From Cupriavidus taiwanensis (GTDB lineage Bacteria > Pseudomonadota > Gammaproteobacteria > Burkholderiales > Burkholderiaceae), in the NCBI RefSeq assembly GCF_900250075.1, contig NZ_LT977071.1, positions 1,261,298 to 1,325,297 of the forward strand: a stretch of 64,000 nt of DNA, given 5' to 3'. Positions 8,169 to 16,798 of the stretch are shown one piece after another. Numbering within the stretch: position 1 is the stretch's first letter; the number at the start of each line of letters is the position of its first letter. The notes beneath the pieces were generated by a model. That model was given only the letters and a program-made list of their open reading frames with translations. It searched no databases and was not told the DNA's origin. The position numbers were made by a program, and so were the translations under genes.

Positions 8169-8687
8169 CTAGCCCTTCACCTCAAATGACTCGTGATACC
8201 TGACTACACCGGAGGGCACGTGCGGGCCGAACGCAATGGCTTGAAAGTACTCCGCCGCAACCCCGGGCAGTACGAGCGTCAACTGTGCCGAAAATCCAAA
8301 GCGGGAATAGTAGGCCGGCTCCCCGAGTACTACGCAGCCTTGCGCGCCGGACTGTCTGAGGCGATCCAGGGCCGCACGTATGAGCTGCGCGCCAACCCCA
8401 ATGCCTTGATGCGCAGGCAGCACCGATACCGGACCAAGTCCGTACCATCGCGCACTTCCGTCAGAGATTTCGACTGGAGAAATGGCGACATGCCCGACAA
8501 CCTGGCCGGACAGTTCCGCGACAAGCGAGATCTCCAACTGTCCGGCCGCCCTCAGGGCCGTGATGATCAGTTGTTCCGTGCCACTGGAGTGGGTGGCGAC
8601 GGCGAAGGCGGCCTGTGTCACCTCGGTAATTGCGTGTGCGTCGTCCGGACGCTCGCTCCTGATCAGGAGCGCATCAGTCGTGGTCAT
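8169..8687 (-). CDS. GNAT family N-acetyltransferase (YhbS-like)
   Basis: A 172-residue GCN5-related acetyltransferase. The core acetyl-CoA motif is present as VSVLPAHQGIGVGAQLIRAAL (motif A, Q/R-x-x-G-x-G/A at QGIGVG), preceded by the strand VVGHVAISPVEI. A C-terminal segment, GCVVLGEPAYYSRFGFS, is characteristic of the YhbS-type subgroup. The substrate is unknown. It is a lone minus-strand gene between the brnTA pair and a TetR gene, with no visible operon partner. About 480 bases separating it from brnTA include nothing else recognisable. Confidence 0.85.
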   Translation of the reverse strand: MTTTDALLIRSERPDDAHAITEVTQAAFAVATHSSGTEQLIITALRAAGQLEISLVAELSGQVVGHVAISPVEISDGSARWYGLGPVSVLPAHQGIGVGAQLIRAALDRLRQSGAQGCVVLGEPAYYSRFGFSAQLTLVLPGVAAEYFQAIAFGPHVPSGVVRYHESFEVKG

Positions 8688-8752
8688 TCAGTTTCCTAAA
8701 ATCGATACGCATGGAAGCCCAACCGAAAGGCACTGAGTGTTGTGCTGAACGC

Positions 8753-9400
8753 CTATCGCCTTCGCGATCCCGCTTGGGGCCTGGTAACGGACGCAGTGTC
8801 ATCAGCATGGGCGGCGCCCTGCATAAAGAAATCCAGGGCTTTGCCAAGCTCGTCCTCCAGGTGCACGTCCGGGCCGCTCAACCAGGCCATGACGGCCCCA
8901 AGGTATAGGAAATGCAGATAGTGCGCCAGGCGCTCGGCCGCAGTATCAGGCCGGAGCTCTCCGGCCTGTTGTGCCTGTTCGATGAGTTGCACATACAAGG
9001 GGAGCATGTCCGAACTGGTCTGCTGCTCCATGCCATCGCGCACTTGCTGGAAGCGGAAGCGGATATACGGCGCCGCATACTGGCGATGGTGTTCCCACCA
9101 GTTGGCCGAGCCATGCCACAGCGTTGCCACGCGTGCGACGAAGGACTCGCGACTCAGAACGTAGTCCTCCACCGCCACTTGCAGGTCTTCCTCGAGTTCG
9201 TTGTGCATCCAGTGCACCAGCACCGCCTCTTTGACGGGGAAGTGGTTGTAGAGCGTGCCCCTTGCAACATCCGCCTCTGCCGCGATCTGTTCCATCGTGA
9301 CCGCTTCATAACCGTCGCGTTCAAATAACGCATGCGCGGTGGCAGCGATGCGGTCACGCGTCTGCTTTCTTTTACGGGCAATCCGATCGTCTTCGCTCAT
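8753..9400 (-). CDS. TetR family transcriptional regulator
   Basis: A 215-residue TetR repressor. The N-terminal helix-turn-helix is clear: TRDRIAATAHALFERDGYEAVTMEQIAAEADVARGTLYNHFPVKEAVL at about residues 14-61. The C-terminal ligand domain is rich in aromatic residues (WWEHHRQYAAPYIRFRFQ). It is divergent from the FAD oxidoreductase gene at 9470, and the 69-bp gap carries two related palindromes. The simplest reading is that it represses that gene and itself. The inducer is unknown. Confidence 0.9.
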   Translation of the reverse strand: MSEDDRIARKRKQTRDRIAATAHALFERDGYEAVTMEQIAAEADVARGTLYNHFPVKEAVLVHWMHNELEEDLQVAVEDYVLSRESFVARVATLWHGSANWWEHHRQYAAPYIRFRFQQVRDGMEQQTSSDMLPLYVQLIEQAQQAGELRPDTAAERLAHYLHFLYLGAVMAWLSGPDVHLEDELGKALDFFMQGAAHADDTASVTRPQAGSRRR

Positions 9401-9417
9401 GGCAGTTGCGCCTTAAT

Positions 9418-9447
9418 TAGACATTGTCTAGGATTGTACATTGTCCA
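9418..9447. promoter_or_regulatory. Paired palindromes, probable TetR operators
   Basis: Position 9418-9430 is a perfect palindrome, TAGACA-T-TGTCTA. A second, imperfect copy, TGTACA-T-TGTCCA, lies at 9435-9447; the two centres are 17 bases apart. They sit between the divergent TetR gene and FAD oxidoreductase gene, the usual place for TetR operators. Confidence 0.65.
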
Positions 9448-9469
9448 ATCTTGCAAGGGGAAGTCGTCG

Positions 9470-10945
9470 ATGCGCGCAAGGAAAGAGGTTCCCACGGTGG
9501 TCATCGGGGCTGGGCTGTCAGGACTGGCCGCCGCGCTTTCGCTGTCTCGTCGTGGCGTCCCGGTGATGGTCGTGGAGGCGCAGCAGAGCGCGGGCGGATG
9601 CTGTTCCACCGAGGTGTCCGACGGATATACCTTCAACAATGGCGCGGTATATGTCGCCGTGCCCTCATTGCTTCATGCTGCCTTCGGGCGCCTGGGCCTG
9701 AGCTTCGATGAAGAAGTCGAACTCGTCGGCATAGCCAGGCCCCACGCGACTTATCTGGACAATGGCACTGCAGTGCACCTTTCGACAGCGGAACACTCTT
9801 ACGTGGACGGCGCCGACCACCACCGCCGCACGCAGGCGCTGCGGGACGGGCTGGCCAAGCTACGAGACGATTGGCGTCCGATCTACGCAACCTTGGTCCG
9901 CGACGTGCTTCCGGAAGAACCGTCGCTGCTACGTACGATCGGCAAACTCTGGAGGCACCTGCCGCGAATGGGCGGGCACGTAAACGGCCTGATCGCGTCC
10001 TATTTTCCGGACGGGGATCTGCAGGCTGCTGTTGCGTCCACGTTGCTCTACACAGGGCTCGCACCCGACCGGCTCCCGGCGACACAGATCATCGGCTTGC
10101 TGGCTCTGCTGGAGGAAGGCTTTCACCTGCCGCGCGGCGGCATGGGCGCCATTAGTGATGCGCTGCTGCGAGCCCTGCAGAGTCAATCCGTCCCGGTGCG
10201 TTTCGGTACCAAGGTCAAGGAAATCGTCGTCAGCGACGGTCGAGTGCATGGCGTTGTGCTAACCGACGGAGAACACATCCCGGCCTCGCACGTCGTCGCC
10301 ACGTGTTCGGGATTGGGTGTCGTGAAGAACCTGCTGCGTGCCGCCGATATCCCGCGAAGCCTGGCCGCAAAGGCGGATAAGGCGCCGTTGTCGCACCGGG
10401 CCATCTCCATCCAGATCGGATATTCCGGTGCTGCGGCAGCCGACGCGTTCATCGTCAACCATGTACCGGCGATGGAAAAACAAGGCGTCATGCATGTTCC
10501 GAGATCCGACGTCCCGCCATGGATTGCGTACACGCAGCCTACGCGGGTGCTACTGGAACTGGCACCAGGAGGCAGGCATATCATCGAGCTGTACGCGCCC
10601 GCCAGCGATATTCGCTCGGTATCCGAATGGAATCCGGCATGGAGCGATTCGGCACTGGAGAGATACCTGGACGCGTTGCAGCAGCGAGTCCCCGGCATGG
10701 CCATCGAAAGGACCCGCGTGCTCGACCCGCAGGACTTTTCCCGGGAACGACAGCTGTATGAAGGTGCGCTGTATGGAATTGCCCCGGGTTCTCCACCCTA
10801 CCGCTTCCTTCCGCATCGGACACCGATCAGCGGGCTATACCTGGGCGGACAGACGACGTTCCCGGGCTATGGCGTGCCGTCGGCAATGCTGTCTGGCATT
10901 CAGTCCGCGGAGTCGCTGGTTGCGGACTTGTCTCGGTCGAGCTGA
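9470..10945 (+). CDS. FAD-dependent oxidoreductase of the phytoene desaturase/amine oxidase type
   Basis: A 491-residue flavoprotein. The N-terminus has the dinucleotide-binding fold VVIGAGLSGLAAALSLSRRGVPVMVVEAQQSAGG with the acidic end of the second strand. The C-terminus has the matching FAD-contact motif GLYLGGQTTFPGYGVPSAMLSGIQSA. This arrangement is typical of CrtI-like desaturases, isomerases and related amine oxidases; no carotenoid genes lie nearby, so the substrate is unknown. The ATG at 9470 has a strong ribosome site (AAGGGGAAG); the open frame upstream lacks family sequence. It is probably controlled by the divergent TetR. Confidence 0.85.
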   Translation: MRARKEVPTVVIGAGLSGLAAALSLSRRGVPVMVVEAQQSAGGCCSTEVSDGYTFNNGAVYVAVPSLLHAAFGRLGLSFDEEVELVGIARPHATYLDNGTAVHLSTAEHSYVDGADHHRRTQALRDGLAKLRDDWRPIYATLVRDVLPEEPSLLRTIGKLWRHLPRMGGHVNGLIASYFPDGDLQAAVASTLLYTGLAPDRLPATQIIGLLALLEEGFHLPRGGMGAISDALLRALQSQSVPVRFGTKVKEIVVSDGRVHGVVLTDGEHIPASHVVATCSGLGVVKNLLRAADIPRSLAAKADKAPLSHRAISIQIGYSGAAAADAFIVNHVPAMEKQGVMHVPRSDVPPWIAYTQPTRVLLELAPGGRHIIELYAPASDIRSVSEWNPAWSDSALERYLDALQQRVPGMAIERTRVLDPQDFSRERQLYEGALYGIAPGSPPYRFLPHRTPISGLYLGGQTTFPGYGVPSAMLSGIQSAESLVADLSRSS

Positions 10946-11005
10946 CTTCATTGTCCAGGGTGCGCGCCGGCCAGGCGCGCGGACGCCTGGGAAAGATGCG
11001 AGACG

Positions 11006-12211
11006 TCAAGGCGCTGCGCTGCTCGAGCGCTGCTCCCGGGTGTGCACAGCCGTTGCAAGGGGGATCCACTGCAGATCCCGCCCCACGATCACCCTCCCCG
11101 AAAAGCCCTTGCTGGCTGACTCCCACCGACTGGGATCGTTGTCGGCAGGCGCGAGATGGGACAGAACAAGCGTTTTGACGCCAGCGGCTTCCGCCACGGC
11201 GCCCACTTCGGTCGCCGCGGTATGGGAATGCACCAGGTGGTGCGCCTTAGCCTCTTGTGCGGGGCTTCTGGGCTTTGGATACAAGGCGTCAACCCACGCG
11301 GTGTCGATCACTTCGTGCACCAGTATGTCGGCACCGCGCGCCAGCCTGATCAGGTTCGCATGCGGACTCGTGTCGCCGGAGAAGACAACGGAGCCGTGAG
11401 CCGTATCGAACCGGTACGCGAATGCCGGAAATACCGGTGCATGGTTGACCAACGTTGCTGTGACCTTGACGTTCTCGTCACGGTAGACCTCGAAAGGTTC
11501 CATCACAGGGGCGGGATGCCGATCAGGATCCACCCTGAGACTGGCCGGCAGCGCGATGTCCATCACGTCGACACGGCTATGAGGATTCGGTTTGCGACTA
11601 TCCAGGATGTTGTCATTGATGTCCGCCGCAAAGGCCCGATAAAGCGCCTCCGTCATGGCAACGGTGCCCGGCATCGGCTGCTCGGGGGCAACGATTTCCG
11701 ACACCCCTTCTTTGCCTCCACTCGCAGGCGGCAACTTCCCCCGTGGGCCCGGACCGAACACCTTGAGTTTCTGACGTCGCTCCGCCAACCCGTCGGATGC
11801 GCCGAACAGTACCAGCGACGGATAGTCCACGATGTGGTCCGCATGCATATGCGTGATAAACGCGGCCCGCAGCGCTTCAAGCCCGCGCCCCGGCGGCGGT
11901 GCGCCCAGCCCCGCCTGAAAATAGCGTCGCAGCCATCCCGCTCCGAAGTCGACAAGGTAAACCTGGCCGTTGACTGCCAGGGCGGATGAGATGCCCGCCG
12001 ATTGCGAGCCCCGCCATGATGTCCGACCGCCTGCCGTTCCCAGAAGGACAAGATTGGGACCAGGATCGGCCAACGATGGCGTCTTCGGTTGGCTGGCTGG
12101 ATCGGCATGGGCAGCCGAGGCCAGAACGCCGAGCGCCACCGTGGCCGCGACACAAAGTTGACGAAGGTAGAGAGCCCGGCCAGCCAGTACCCGGGTTAGA
12201 ACGATAGGCAT
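11006..12211 (-). CDS. Exported metallo-beta-lactamase-fold hydrolase
   Basis: A 401-residue MBL-fold protein with an N-terminal signal sequence (hydrophobic region about residues 18-36, AHA-like cleavage site). The zinc motif THMHADH is at about residues 120-126. Further likely metal ligands are the Asp of VVFSGDTSPHANL and the His of LVLSHLAP. The overall pattern (FITHMHADHIVDYPSLVL) is closest to the ribonuclease Z/arylsulfatase-like MBL group that acts on small esters or lactones; the substrate cannot be named. It starts 34 bases after the Bug gene at 12246 with a GGAG ribosome site, so it is likely in the same transcript and the same regulon. Confidence 0.8.
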   Translation of the reverse strand: MPIVLTRVLAGRALYLRQLCVAATVALGVLASAAHADPASQPKTPSLADPGPNLVLLGTAGGRTSWRGSQSAGISSALAVNGQVYLVDFGAGWLRRYFQAGLGAPPPGRGLEALRAAFITHMHADHIVDYPSLVLFGASDGLAERRQKLKVFGPGPRGKLPPASGGKEGVSEIVAPEQPMPGTVAMTEALYRAFAADINDNILDSRKPNPHSRVDVMDIALPASLRVDPDRHPAPVMEPFEVYRDENVKVTATLVNHAPVFPAFAYRFDTAHGSVVFSGDTSPHANLIRLARGADILVHEVIDTAWVDALYPKPRSPAQEAKAHHLVHSHTAATEVGAVAEAAGVKTLVLSHLAPADNDPSRWESASKGFSGRVIVGRDLQWIPLATAVHTREQRSSSAAP

Positions 12212-12245
12212 ATGTTCTCCGAAGGAAGTTAGTGGTGGCGTACCG

Positions 12246-13202
12246 TCATTCCGGCTTTACGCCGGCATCGGCAATCACTTTTTCCCAACGGAGCTTCTCG
12301 GCCTCGATGAACTTCGCGCCTTCCGGCCGCGACATCGGCATCGGATAGGTGCCCAGATCCTTGAGCCGATCGACAAATGGTTGCTGCTTCAAGGTCTGAT
12401 TGACAGCCGAATTGACGCGATCCAGCACTGACACCGGCGTCCCCTTTGGCGCAAAGATCGTGAACCATCCCTTGGCCACCAGCCCGGGCGCGACATCCTT
12501 TGCAAGCGGAATGCCTTCCAATCCCGGCAAACTGGCGTCCGACGTCACGGCAAGCGCCTTCAGGCGTCCACCACGCACCAGAGGCACCAGCGGCGCAATG
12601 CCGTCGACGTAGACGGGGATATCGCCCTTGACCACCGCCTGGATGGCCTGCGTCGTGCCGCTGAAACTCACCTGGCGGAACCTGGCCTTCTGCAACTGCC
12701 CCATCATTTCCGCCGTGAGGTGCGGAACAGAGCCACGCGTCGGACTGCCGATCACAACATCGTCCGGCCGCCCTTTGGCGTCCTTGATCACCTCGCCAAG
12801 GCTCTTGTACGGAGTGGCCGGTCCCGCCACAAACATCATCGGCGTGTACGCTAGCGTGGCAGCCACTTCCGTATCGCGCTGGATATCGAACTTCGCTTCC
12901 TTGTACATCACCGGCGTCGTGACGGCCGCCGCTGCGTGAAAAAGCACGAGCGTATAGCCATCGGCCGGAGCCTGCTTCAGCGCGCTCATTGCGACGATGC
13001 CATTGCCACCGGGCTTGTTCTCGACGATGACCTGTTGCTTCCAGGTATTCGCGAGCCGCTCTGCAACCTGGCGCGCAATGATGTCCGGCGCACTGCCCGC
13101 GATGGATGGCACGAGCAGCCGAACCATCTTGTCGGGGTAGGTGCTGGCTGCGGCCGGAAGCGCCATAGCCAACAGCGTCAATGCGAGAAAGGGGCGTTTC
13201 AT
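12246..13202 (-). CDS. Bug/TctC-type periplasmic solute-binding protein
   Basis: A 318-residue Bug (Bordetella uptake gene) protein. It has a signal peptide (MKRPFLALTLLAMALPAAAS), then the family motif YPDKMVRLLVPSIAGSAPDIIARQVAERL, and VENKPGGNGIVAMSALKQAPADGYT. These proteins bind carboxylates in the periplasm for tripartite tricarboxylate transporters, but many, as here, have no TctA/TctB partner nearby. Start ATG 13202 has a GGAGA ribosome site. A perfect 25-bp palindrome lies 48-72 bases upstream. It sits beside the aromatic-acid cluster, so it may bind that substrate, either for uptake or sensing. Confidence 0.9.
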   Translation of the reverse strand: MKRPFLALTLLAMALPAAASTYPDKMVRLLVPSIAGSAPDIIARQVAERLANTWKQQVIVENKPGGNGIVAMSALKQAPADGYTLVLFHAAAAVTTPVMYKEAKFDIQRDTEVAATLAYTPMMFVAGPATPYKSLGEVIKDAKGRPDDVVIGSPTRGSVPHLTAEMMGQLQKARFRQVSFSGTTQAIQAVVKGDIPVYVDGIAPLVPLVRGGRLKALAVTSDASLPGLEGIPLAKDVAPGLVAKGWFTIFAPKGTPVSVLDRVNSAVNQTLKQQPFVDRLKDLGTYPMPMSRPEGAKFIEAEKLRWEKVIADAGVKPE

Positions 13203-13249
13203 GTTGTCTCCGCGTCTGGCGTGCCGGCGACCCCATCGTCGCCGCGGCA

Positions 13250-13274
13250 CTTATTTGATACACAATCAAATAAG
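13250..13274. promoter_or_regulatory. 25-bp perfect palindrome, probable TetR operator
   Basis: The arms CTTATTTGAT and ATCAAATAAG are perfectly complementary with a five-base spacer. Near-identical 25-bp palindromes occur at 21890 and 23193 (core TTATTTGA-N7-TCAAATAA). A partial second copy (right arm TCAAATAAG) follows at about 13301-13309. The site lies upstream of the Bug gene. Confidence 0.7.
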
Positions 13275-13356
13275 CATTGTAGTTTTATTGACTGCATCTC
13301 AAATAAGGAGATACCACTAGGGACGCGGTACTGCGCGCGATCTACCCCCTCGGGTG

Positions 13357-14163
13357 CTAAGCGGAACGAACGCTTTTCTTCCTTGCAGGCTTTGCGTCGC
13401 GTTGCCAGGCTTCGATGCCGTCAAGGGTGATGCGCAGCCCTTCCTCGAACGCCGTATCAGACGACAGTTGGGAAAACGACTTGCTCACGAAGCGTGCGCC
13501 GGGATACTGCTCGGCGGAGACGGAATCCAGCTTCTTCTGTATGAAAGCCTGATGGTATGCCGGTAGCTGGCGTGAGGCTTCCGCCATGCTTGCCGCAACC
13601 AGGTACTGGGCGAGCAAGTGGTAGCCCAGCGCGACCTGTTCGGCGGAAAAGCCGCCCTGCATGATGGCCGACGTCATGCGGTTGAAGAACTCCAGGCCGT
13701 AATCGGTTTCGCCCGGTTGCACATCCTGGAACAGGCGATACCTGTTGTGCGACGCCACATAGTTGCTGACGCCCGGATTTTCCACGGCGACCTGGAAACT
13801 GAGGCGCGCGATGCGCTCGACATCCGCGCGCCAATCGCCTGTCAGCGGCGGAATGCGCAGCGTGCGCTGGCGATAGTAGTCGTTAAGGACGCCCGAAACC
13901 AGTTGATCGCGGCCACCCAGGTAGTAGTGAATCAGCCCGGGCGCCACGCCAAAATCCTTGGCAAGCTGGACCATCGAGATCTGGTCCAGCGGCACCGTTT
14001 TCGTCAACTGAATCGCATGCTGCAGGATTGTGGCGCGGCTGAGCATCGGCTCGGCACCGATCGGCGATTCTGTCTTTGGCGGACGGCCACGGCGGCGCGG
14101 TGCCGCGGCGGTCGTTTGCTGGGGGGCGGCCTTTGAGACGGGTGACTTGCGGGCGGCAGGCAT
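13357..14163 (-). CDS. TetR family regulator of the catabolic cluster
   Basis: A 268-residue TetR-type regulator. A basic N-terminal tail holds the AT-hook-like RRRGRPPK at about residues 23-30. The DNA-binding domain follows (ATILQHAIQLTKTVPLDQISMVQLAKDFGVAPGLIHYYLGGRDQLV). The C-terminal ligand domain ends in a basic tail (PARKKSVRSA). It lies on the same strand between the MFS gene and the Bug gene of the aromatic cluster. Palindromes of TetR-operator type flank the cluster's promoters, so it is the best candidate for their regulator. Its own upstream gap carries a different palindrome (14190). Confidence 0.88.
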   Translation of the reverse strand: MPAARKSPVSKAAPQQTTAAAPRRRGRPPKTESPIGAEPMLSRATILQHAIQLTKTVPLDQISMVQLAKDFGVAPGLIHYYLGGRDQLVSGVLNDYYRQRTLRIPPLTGDWRADVERIARLSFQVAVENPGVSNYVASHNRYRLFQDVQPGETDYGLEFFNRMTSAIMQGGFSAEQVALGYHLLAQYLVAASMAEASRQLPAYHQAFIQKKLDSVSAEQYPGARFVSKSFSQLSSDTAFEEGLRITLDGIEAWQRDAKPARKKSVRSA

Positions 14164-14189
14164 GAGCGTGGGAGGATGGAACCAGCGGA

Positions 14190-14208
14190 AATTGGTAGTC
14201 TGCCAATT
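14190..14208. promoter_or_regulatory. Palindrome upstream of the cluster TetR gene
   Basis: The arms AATTGG and CCAATT flank a seven-base centre, 27 bases upstream of the TetR start. Weaker outer arms (GCGGA / TCCGC) extend it. The spacer length matches the cluster operators but the half-site differs, so it may be an autoregulatory site or the terminator of the preceding MFS gene. Confidence 0.35.
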
Positions 14209-14247
14209 CTATCCGCTAATCCCGTTGACGCCATCGCCTGCATTGCG

Positions 14248-15507
14248 CTATGCCGACGCGGCCACCGCTGCCCCCTCCCCTGGCGCGCCCACGCTGTAGC
14301 GCCCGAGCGACAGGACGAGCATGGCGGAGATCACGAGCATGCAAGGCAGCACAAACAGCGGGACATCGTAGCTGCCATGCCGGTCAAACCACGCACCCAG
14401 GGCAATGGGTCCGATGACCGCGCCCAGACCGTAGCCAGAGAAAGCGATACCGAACAGCGAGCCGAACGACGAAAGCCCAAAATATGACCGCACCAGGTAA
14501 GAGATCAGATCCCCCTCCGCGCCGATGGTCAGGCCGATCAGCGTCGCGGCGAACAGGAGCGCCGTGTAATCGTGCGCCCCGCGCAACAGGAATACGCCGA
14601 TGGCTCCGCCGACAAAGAAAACGCTCGCTACCAGCGGTGCATGAATCCGGTCGATCAGCAATCCCGTGAGCAGACGGCCGACCAGCAGTCCGACACCCAC
14701 CATTGACGCGCTGCGCGCCGCCATGGCCGCATCAAATCCGCGATCTGCGAACAGCGAAGGAAGATGTGGCCCCAACGACAACGTGGCTGCCGAGCTCAAC
14801 ACAAAGACCAGCCAGATCGCCCAGAGACGGTAACTGCGCAAGGCTGCTGCCAGTGGAATCCCTTGCGGTGCGACTGTCACCGCATGCATTGCGTTGCGCG
14901 TGCCAGGAAATCTTTCACGCAGAAGACTGCAAGCTACCAGCGACAGCAGGACCGAGCCGATGCCCAGCCCGACGTAAGCCATGCGCCAGCCGAAGCTCGT
15001 CACCAGGAACTGCGCGGTGATGGGCAATATCACCGTACCGGCACCGAGGCCGCACATCGCAATCCCGAGGGCCAGCCCCAGGCGACGGTCGAACCACTGT
15101 GGCAGCACCGCGAGGTACCCCAGCACCGACGTCGCCGCGCCGGACACGCCGACGACGATCGACAGCGCGACCCACATCAGCATGCTGCCATTCTGCAGCG
15201 CCATCGCCGCGGTGGCCAGCCCGAAAACGATTGCCGAGCAGCCGATCACCCGTCGAATGCCGAACCTGTCCATCATGGCGCCGACGATCGGGCTGACGAT
15301 TGCAAGCCCAAACATGGACGCCGCGTACGACAGTGAGGCCTGCGAACGTCCCCACCCGAACTCGTCAGCCAACGGCCTGACGAAGACACCGGCCGTGGCA
15401 TTGAACAAGGGCGCGTAACCGGCCAGCATGCCAAGGGCGGCGCCCAGGATCACACTTGCGTAAATCCGGCCCGATACGCGGGGCAATCCCGTGGGGGCGT
15501 TGTGCAT
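14248..15507 (-). CDS. MFS transporter, probably for the aromatic acid
   Basis: A 419-residue major facilitator protein with twelve predicted hydrophobic helices. The MFS loop 2-3 motif is present in diverged form (PIVGAMMDRFGIRRVIG), and the first helix pair reads ASVILGAALGMLAGYAPLFNATAGVFVRPLADEFGWGRSQASLSYA. This resembles the monocarboxylate/oxalate-formate type (OFA/MCT). It follows the maleate isomerase gene by 63 bases on the same strand and precedes the TetR gene, so uptake of the pathway substrate is the likely role. Substrate specificity cannot be read from sequence. Confidence 0.85.
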   Translation of the reverse strand: MHNAPTGLPRVSGRIYASVILGAALGMLAGYAPLFNATAGVFVRPLADEFGWGRSQASLSYAASMFGLAIVSPIVGAMMDRFGIRRVIGCSAIVFGLATAAMALQNGSMLMWVALSIVVGVSGAATSVLGYLAVLPQWFDRRLGLALGIAMCGLGAGTVILPITAQFLVTSFGWRMAYVGLGIGSVLLSLVACSLLRERFPGTRNAMHAVTVAPQGIPLAAALRSYRLWAIWLVFVLSSAATLSLGPHLPSLFADRGFDAAMAARSASMVGVGLLVGRLLTGLLIDRIHAPLVASVFFVGGAIGVFLLRGAHDYTALLFAATLIGLTIGAEGDLISYLVRSYFGLSSFGSLFGIAFSGYGLGAVIGPIALGAWFDRHGSYDVPLFVLPCMLVISAMLVLSLGRYSVGAPGEGAAVAASA

Positions 15508-15570
15508 GGTCTTGTCTCCGTGGCCGTGGCGCCGCTTCCGTGAGCGCCCGCCTTGTCGTTGTGGGTACGT

Positions 15571-16329
15571 TTAACGCAAACCGGTCTGGCTGCCCAGGTA
15601 GGCACCGGCGCCGGGTGCCATGGCTTCCAGGCCGAGCCTGCGCAACATCTGGCGTGCGGTACAGGCTGCCGTGGACGTCACCGGAATGCCCAGCAATTCC
15701 TGCGCGGCCTCGAGCGCCGCAAGCGACGGCATCTGGACACAGGCAGACAGCACCACGGTATCCACGCCCCTGGTATCCAGGCGCTTGACGTCCTCCAGCA
15801 ACTGCAACGGATCGCGCTCGCCGACTTCCAGATTGTCGAGAATCGAGAAATTAATCGCGTCCTTGACCTCGATGCCCTCGTGCTCGATGTACTCGACCAC
15901 GGTTTTGGTCAGGGCATCGCTGTAGGGCGCCAGCAGCGCAATGCGGCGTGCCCCGAAGTCCTTCAGTTCATCCACCAGCGCTCCGGCCGACGTCATGATC
16001 TGCGGACGGTACGGCGCGTCGCCGATGACTGCGCCCAGATCATCGATGACCTGGCGGTGATAGCCTTGGCCCATGCACATGGTCGCCACCAGGCACGCCG
16101 TGCTCATCACGTCGACGCGGGCGTCCGCCAGTTCGACGGCGCAGCGGCCCATATCCCGGTTCATCCTCTCCAGCTCCTCCGCCACCACGCGATGCATTCG
16201 GACGCGGCTGGAGTGGAAGCTGAACTGTTCCGGCCGCACCTGCATGCGAGCGTTGAAGATGGCCGGCACTTCGCGCTCCATCGTGATATTGGAGCTGGGC
16301 ACGATCTGCCCGATTCGATACTTCGACAT
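15571..16329 (-). CDS. Maleate cis-trans isomerase (Asp/Glu racemase superfamily)
   Basis: A 252-residue enzyme like maleate isomerase MaiA/NicE, which converts maleate to fumarate without cofactor. Both catalytic cysteines of the family are present in context: Cys79 in VMSTACLVA and Cys197 in VVLSACVQMPS. The N-terminal IGQIVPSSNITMEREVP is also typical. The start ATG at 16329 is chosen because the longer frame upstream overlaps the thioesterase gene without family sequence. In the cluster it would feed the C4 product of ring cleavage into the TCA cycle as fumarate. An arylmalonate-decarboxylase-like activity is a less likely alternative. Confidence 0.85.
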   Translation of the reverse strand: MSKYRIGQIVPSSNITMEREVPAIFNARMQVRPEQFSFHSSRVRMHRVVAEELERMNRDMGRCAVELADARVDVMSTACLVATMCMGQGYHRQVIDDLGAVIGDAPYRPQIMTSAGALVDELKDFGARRIALLAPYSDALTKTVVEYIEHEGIEVKDAINFSILDNLEVGERDPLQLLEDVKRLDTRGVDTVVLSACVQMPSLAALEAAQELLGIPVTSTAACTARQMLRRLGLEAMAPGAGAYLGSQTGLR

Positions 16330-16348
16330 TGAGGGTTTCCAGAACAGT

Positions 16349-16798
16349 TCAGAGAGCTGGCGACAGGAAGCGGGTGAGCACTGCGCGCAGCGAAGCGGGG
16401 ATGGGAGTGCCTTCGCGTCGGTCCAGCCGTACGCAGATCGGCGAGAACATCGCGTCGAAGACCGGTGTCCCATCCGGACGCCGGGCCATGCAGCGAATAT
16501 CGAACGACCTGGTACGGATGGCTTCGACGCTGCAGCGGATGTCGATCACGTCGTCGGGCCAAAGCGTCCCGATGAATTCGAAACGCATCGCCTTGCATGG
16601 CGTTCCCACGCCATGCCCTTCTCCCAGTCTGCCGTTACCGCCGGCCATGTGGGAGGTGTAGAGACCGACAGCCCCTAGCAAGTAATCGGTGAAGCGTCCG
16701 GTGTAAACCACTCCCGCCGGGTCACAATCGCCCCAGCGTACAGTTCGCCGGACCACAAACGGGGCCTCACTGATGACGTACTCCGTGGCGCGGATCAT
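16349..16798 (-). CDS. 4-hydroxybenzoyl-CoA thioesterase-like protein (hot-dog fold)
   Basis: A 149-residue hot-dog thioesterase. The active-site motif VRWGDCDPAGVVYTGRF contains the catalytic Asp (residue 26) in the same context as Pseudomonas 4-hydroxybenzoyl-CoA thioesterase. It overlaps the upstream FAD hydroxylase as ATGA, so the two are translationally coupled. In this pathway it would release the free hydroxylated acid from its CoA ester after hydroxylation, before ring cleavage. Confidence 0.85.
   Translation of the reverse strand: MIRATEYVISEAPFVVRRTVRWGDCDPAGVVYTGRFTDYLLGAVGLYTSHMAGGNGRLGEGHGVGTPCKAMRFEFIGTLWPDDVIDIRCSVEAIRTRSFDIRCMARRPDGTPVFDAMFSPICVRLDRREGTPIPASLRAVLTRFLSPAL

Noticed and set aside
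10962..10980. Hairpin GCGCGCC/GGCGCGC after the FAD oxidoreductase as a terminator.
   Set aside because: No T-run follows and such short GC hairpins are expected by chance at this base composition.
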